Source: Clostridiales bacterium UBA1246 (lineage in GTDB: Bacteria; Bacillota; Clostridia; Oscillospirales; Oscillospiraceae). From it: 6,418 nt of DNA. The notes beneath the pieces are model-generated. The model saw only the letters and a list, made by a program, of their open reading frames with translations. It made no database searches and had not been told where the DNA came from. The DNA is taken from positions 395-6,812 of the forward strand of contig DBWE01000170.1 of the NCBI GenBank assembly GCA_002308315.1, written 5' to 3'. Within the stretch, counting starts at the first letter, position 1. Each line of letters starts with the position of its first letter. Positions 4,192-6,418 of the stretch are shown piece after piece. The position numbers and the translations under genes were made by a program.

Positions 4192-6111
4192 TTATTTCAC
4201 TATAAATCCCGCCGCGACGTACAGCAGCAGGGAGATCAGCGCGAAGGCGGCGCTGTACGGCAGTCTTACGCGCAGCACGGCCTTCGGGTCGCAGCCGATG
4301 GCGTTGCCCACGTAAAGACTGTCGCCGGAGACGACGCAGAGCTTTTCTCCGGCAATGCCCGCCGCGCAGACGGCGCCTACGCACAGCGCCGGCGGCAGTC
4401 CCAGCATGCCCCCGAGATGCAGGGCTATGGGAAAGGCTATCGCGTACATGGACCAGGACGAGCCGAGGGCGACGGTAAGAAGCGTGGAGGCGGAAAACAG
4501 CATCGCGGGTATCAGCCGGGATACGGGATCGAGCACTTCTATCAGCCCGTCGAAGTACAGTGCTATCTCGAGCCTGTCAAGCAGGGTGGAGAAGCATATG
4601 CTGAGAAGATAGAGGACTATGGGCAGGGTCATGCTCTCGATCCCGGCAAGGAGCTGTTCGGCGAACTGCTCGGGGGACATGAGCTTTTGCGAGCAGTAAA
4701 GAAAGAACATGACTATCAGCGTGAACGTGAGCCCGCAGGCGCTGTCCACGACGAAGCTGCCGGAAACGATGCTGCGCACCGCCATGGAGGACAGCGCGAG
4801 CACGCCTATGGGGATGAGCAGATTGTATATCCTGCCCCAGGTCTCGGTCTCATCCCTGACGAGATATTTCTCGCTTCCCGAGGGCCACAGCTCTCCGCCG
4901 GCGTTAACGCGCGTTTCGGCCTTTTTGAGGGCTTTGGAGCGGGGCAGCAGCCCGAAGGAGAAAAGCAGCATCGCCGCGAGCGAGACGACGGAGAAAAAGT
5001 TGAAGGGGATGGAGCGGCAGAACAGCCCGAAGCCGCCGCTGTTTATAGGAACGAGTATGCCTATCACGAATATGCCCCAGAGAGACAGCGGCGAGAAAGA
5101 GCAGAGCACGGTAGGCAGCATGCTCATCATCAGCGCCTGTTCCTCGCGCGGGGAACGCTGCTCGTCCGCGGCGGAGCGGAGACCCGAGGAGGCGCAGAGC
5201 AGATTTAGCCCGTCGTCTATCGAGGTCACGGCCATCATCGCCGCCGCCGACAGGCGCACGCCCCGGCGCGAGCGCAGGCGGCTGTCCGCGAGCTTTCGGA
5301 ACGCGGTGACCGCGCCGGAATATTCTATCAGCGTGACGACCGCTCCCATCAGCGCCATTACGAGGACGGTAAAAACGTTGTCCGGGGATATCATCGTTTC
5401 CATCAGCGCGTCGGTATACCCGACGGATATCCCGCTGCGGTATACCAGCACCGCCGCGAGCATGCCGGATATCACGAGGGACTCCACCGTCCGCCGGGTC
5501 ACGAAAGCGTAGATTATCATGAAGGCCAGCGGCACGGCAAAGAGCGGAAAAGCCGTATCCGCGGGGAGCAGGAGAGCGGCGGCAAAAATGACGGCGACCG
5601 CGCCGTAGTGCAGCAGCAGCCTGCGCAGGGTCATGGGCGTTTGATTTCCGGGAGCCTGGAGCATGCCTCTCTGCATGCGCGACAGGGCGATGACCTGGGT
5701 GTGTTTGTTGGAGACCTGGCCGTATACCCGCTTCATCAGCTCTCCGTAGATATCCGGATGACGGGAAAGAATGTCCATCATGTCGCCGCTGTTGAGGCGG
5801 TAGACCGTCGTGCGGCCCTGGGAGCGCACCGTGGAAAGACGTTTTTGGCGGGCCAGGACGGCGTATTCTCCGAAATACTGCCCCTCGCGCATGATGTTTA
5901 TCTGCTCGCCCTCGCGGCTGAGCACTATCGCCGTGCCGGACTCGAGAAAGAACATCCCGTCCGGCTCGCCGTCTATCGTACAGATATCCTGCCCGTGGTC
6001 GAAGCGCAGGGGAACGAGCCGCGATCTTATATCCGCGAGCTCTTTGTCTCCCTCTTCGTCTGACGCTATGCCGAAGAAGTCGCGTATATAATCGTCGTCA
6101 ATGCGATGCAT
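4192..6111 (-). CDS. Cyclic-nucleotide-binding domain fused to an NhaC-like antiporter
   Basis: A 639-residue membrane protein with two parts. Residues about 30-130 form a cNMP-binding (CRP-type) domain; its phosphate-binding cassette is seen as FGEYAVL...RLSTV (80-95), with the family Glu82 and the phosphate-binding Arg91 present. From about 168 to the C-terminus come roughly 11-13 hydrophobic segments. Two regions resemble NhaC-type Na+/H+ antiporters: TSIDD...LRSAADEQRSPREE (296-324), like the NhaC stretch with two acidic residues and a conserved S-R-E-K, and LGSSWSMYAIAFPIAL...GEKLCVVSGDS (549-598), like TGTSWG...GDHCSPISDT. The matches are partial, so the transported ion is uncertain. 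The likely role is ion exchange across the cell membrane, gated by a ligand in the N-terminal domain. The start at 6111 has GGAGG (6124-6120) 8 bases upstream; an earlier in-frame ATG at 6177 has no such site and overlaps the promoter. It is transcribed away from the small gene at 6339. Confidence 0.85.
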   Translation of the reverse strand: MHRIDDDYIRDFFGIASDEEGDKELADIRSRLVPLRFDHGQDICTIDGEPDGMFFLESGTAIVLSREGEQINIMREGQYFGEYAVLARQKRLSTVRSQGRTTVYRLNSGDMMDILSRHPDIYGELMKRVYGQVSNKHTQVIALSRMQRGMLQAPGNQTPMTLRRLLLHYGAVAVIFAAALLLPADTAFPLFAVPLAFMIIYAFVTRRTVESLVISGMLAAVLVYRSGISVGYTDALMETMISPDNVFTVLVMALMGAVVTLIEYSGAVTAFRKLADSRLRSRRGVRLSAAAMMAVTSIDDGLNLLCASSGLRSAADEQRSPREEQALMMSMLPTVLCSFSPLSLWGIFVIGILVPINSGGFGLFCRSIPFNFFSVVSLAAMLLFSFGLLPRSKALKKAETRVNAGGELWPSGSEKYLVRDETETWGRIYNLLIPIGVLALSSMAVRSIVSGSFVVDSACGLTFTLIVMFFLYCSQKLMSPEQFAEQLLAGIESMTLPIVLYLLSICFSTLLDRLEIALYFDGLIEVLDPVSRLIPAMLFSASTLLTVALGSSWSMYAIAFPIALHLGGMLGLPPALCVGAVCAAGIAGEKLCVVSGDSLYVGNAIGCDPKAVLRVRLPYSAAFALISLLLYVAAGFIVK

Positions 6112-6119
6112 CGGTGATA

Positions 6120-6124
6120 CCTCC
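6120..6124 (-). promoter_or_regulatory. Ribosome binding site fixing the antiporter start
   Basis: GGAGG on the minus strand (6124-6120) stands 8 bases before the ATG at 6111, which begins MHRIDDDYI. This argues against the upstream in-frame ATG at 6177. Confidence 0.7.
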
Positions 6125-6148
6125 GCTGTAATGTTCAGGGGCTTATCA

Positions 6149-6177
6149 AGATTATCACAGCCGGGGGAAATATTCAA
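6149..6177 (-). promoter_or_regulatory. Probable promoter of the cNMP-antiporter gene
   Basis: On the minus strand TTGAAT (6177-6172) is followed after 17 bases by TAATCT (6154-6149). An overlapping alternative -10 is GATAAT (6156-6151) with a TGT extension and a 15-base spacer. Transcription would begin near 6143, leaving about 30 bases before the start codon. Both versions are moderate matches. Confidence 0.4.
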
Positions 6178-6214
6178 GAGAGCGCCGCTCTGTCCCGGCT
6201 GCCATATTGGCTGC

Positions 6215-6237
6215 TGAAATCTGCTCCGTCGATTTCA
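6215..6237. repeat. Inverted repeat between divergent promoters
   Basis: TGAAATC (6215-6221) and GATTTCA (6231-6237) are perfect 7-base inverted repeats with a 9-base spacer. They lie between the two divergent promoters (minus at 6149-6177, plus at 6265-6293), where a dimeric regulator could act on both. No T run follows, so it is not a terminator. The repeat is short enough to be chance. Confidence 0.3.
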
Positions 6238-6264
6238 CCAAGCTCGATCATAAAGCTGCTTGCC

Positions 6265-6293
6265 TTGAAACAGACACGGAGATATGGTAGAGT
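6265..6293 (+). promoter_or_regulatory. Promoter of the small right-edge gene
   Basis: TTGAAA (6265-6270; 5 of 6) and TAGAGT (6288-6293; 4 of 6) are separated by 17 bases. Transcription would start near 6300, about 39 bases before the start codon at 6339. Confidence 0.5.
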
Positions 6294-6338
6294 TTGTATG
6301 AAACGATCAGGCAAACCGGGATTTGCGGAGGTAACAAT

Positions 6339-6418
6339 ATGAACGATAATAAGAAAAATGACAAGAACGATAAGGGCTCATACGGTCTGCCGATCGGTAT
6401 GTGTATAGGAATTGCGAT
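6339..6418 (+). CDS. Small hypothetical protein, probably membrane-associated, N-terminal part
   Basis: Only the first 26 codons are in the window. The ATG at 6339 follows GGAGGT (6327-6332) with a 6-base spacer and a promoter at 6265-6293, so the start is well supported. The protein opens with a very hydrophilic Asn/Asp/Lys segment (residues 2-13) and then turns to GLPIGMCIGIA, a Gly-spaced hydrophobic stretch. I recall similar openings in short glycine-zipper-like membrane proteins of Firmicutes, which have no known function. The gene continues past the right edge, so length and membrane segments cannot be judged. Confidence 0.7.
   Translation, partial: MNDNKKNDKNDKGSYGLPIGMCIGIA

Noticed and set aside
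4417..5208. 263-codon plus-strand frame inside the antiporter gene
   Set aside because: Its composition (Glu, Gly, Gln, Arg) is what results from reading hydrophobic membrane codons on the other strand, and it has no family features.

Overview
The window looks like chromosomal DNA from a GC-rich member of the Firmicutes, probably Clostridia. The grounds are strong AGGAGG-type ribosome binding sites, TTGACA/TATAAT-type promoters, and gene families (barnase/barstar, short XRE plus ImmA-like pairs, DUF853 ATPases) that are common there. This is inferred from gene content; no rRNA or marker gene is present. I see no tRNA, rRNA, CRISPR array, insertion sequence or attachment site.

Layout. (1) 1-326, minus: the N-terminus of an FAD-dependent oxidoreductase, running off the left edge, with its own promoter at 370-399. 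(2) 327-819: about 490 bases without a convincing long gene. It holds a near-consensus forward promoter (532-560), a possible 14-codon leader peptide (601-645) and a terminator-like hairpin (624-660), then the promoter (770-798) and possible operator repeats (742-792) of the next operon. (3) 820-2354, plus: four genes, each overlapping the next by 4-8 bases: an XRE-family repressor, a minimal ImmA/IrrE-like metalloprotease domain (HELRH), a lipoprotein-anchored barnase-type ribonuclease, and a barstar inhibitor. (4) 2503-4122, plus: a DUF853/HerA-like (YjgR-type) ATPase, ending in a strong hairpin terminator (4135-4170). (5) 4192-6111, minus: a cyclic-nucleotide-binding domain fused to an NhaC-like ion antiporter, convergent with the ATPase gene. 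(6) 6112-6338: divergent promoter region. (7) 6339 to the right edge, plus: the start of a small, probably membrane-associated hypothetical protein.

How the genes may work together. The four-gene operon is the centre of interest. The ribonuclease is predicted to be exported and tethered by a lipid; the barstar has no signal peptide and would protect the cytoplasm. The XRE plus HExxH protease pair resembles ImmR/ImmA and DdrO/IrrE, where the protease inactivates the repressor. This suggests a switchable toxin-immunity module rather than a constitutively secreted nuclease. By alignment from memory with Bacillus barnase and barstar, the catalytic residues are kept, but three residues that meet at one interface patch (barnase Arg59; barstar Trp38 and Glu76) are all replaced. 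That would fit a private toxin-immunity specificity. The regulatory link and the changed specificity are inferences.
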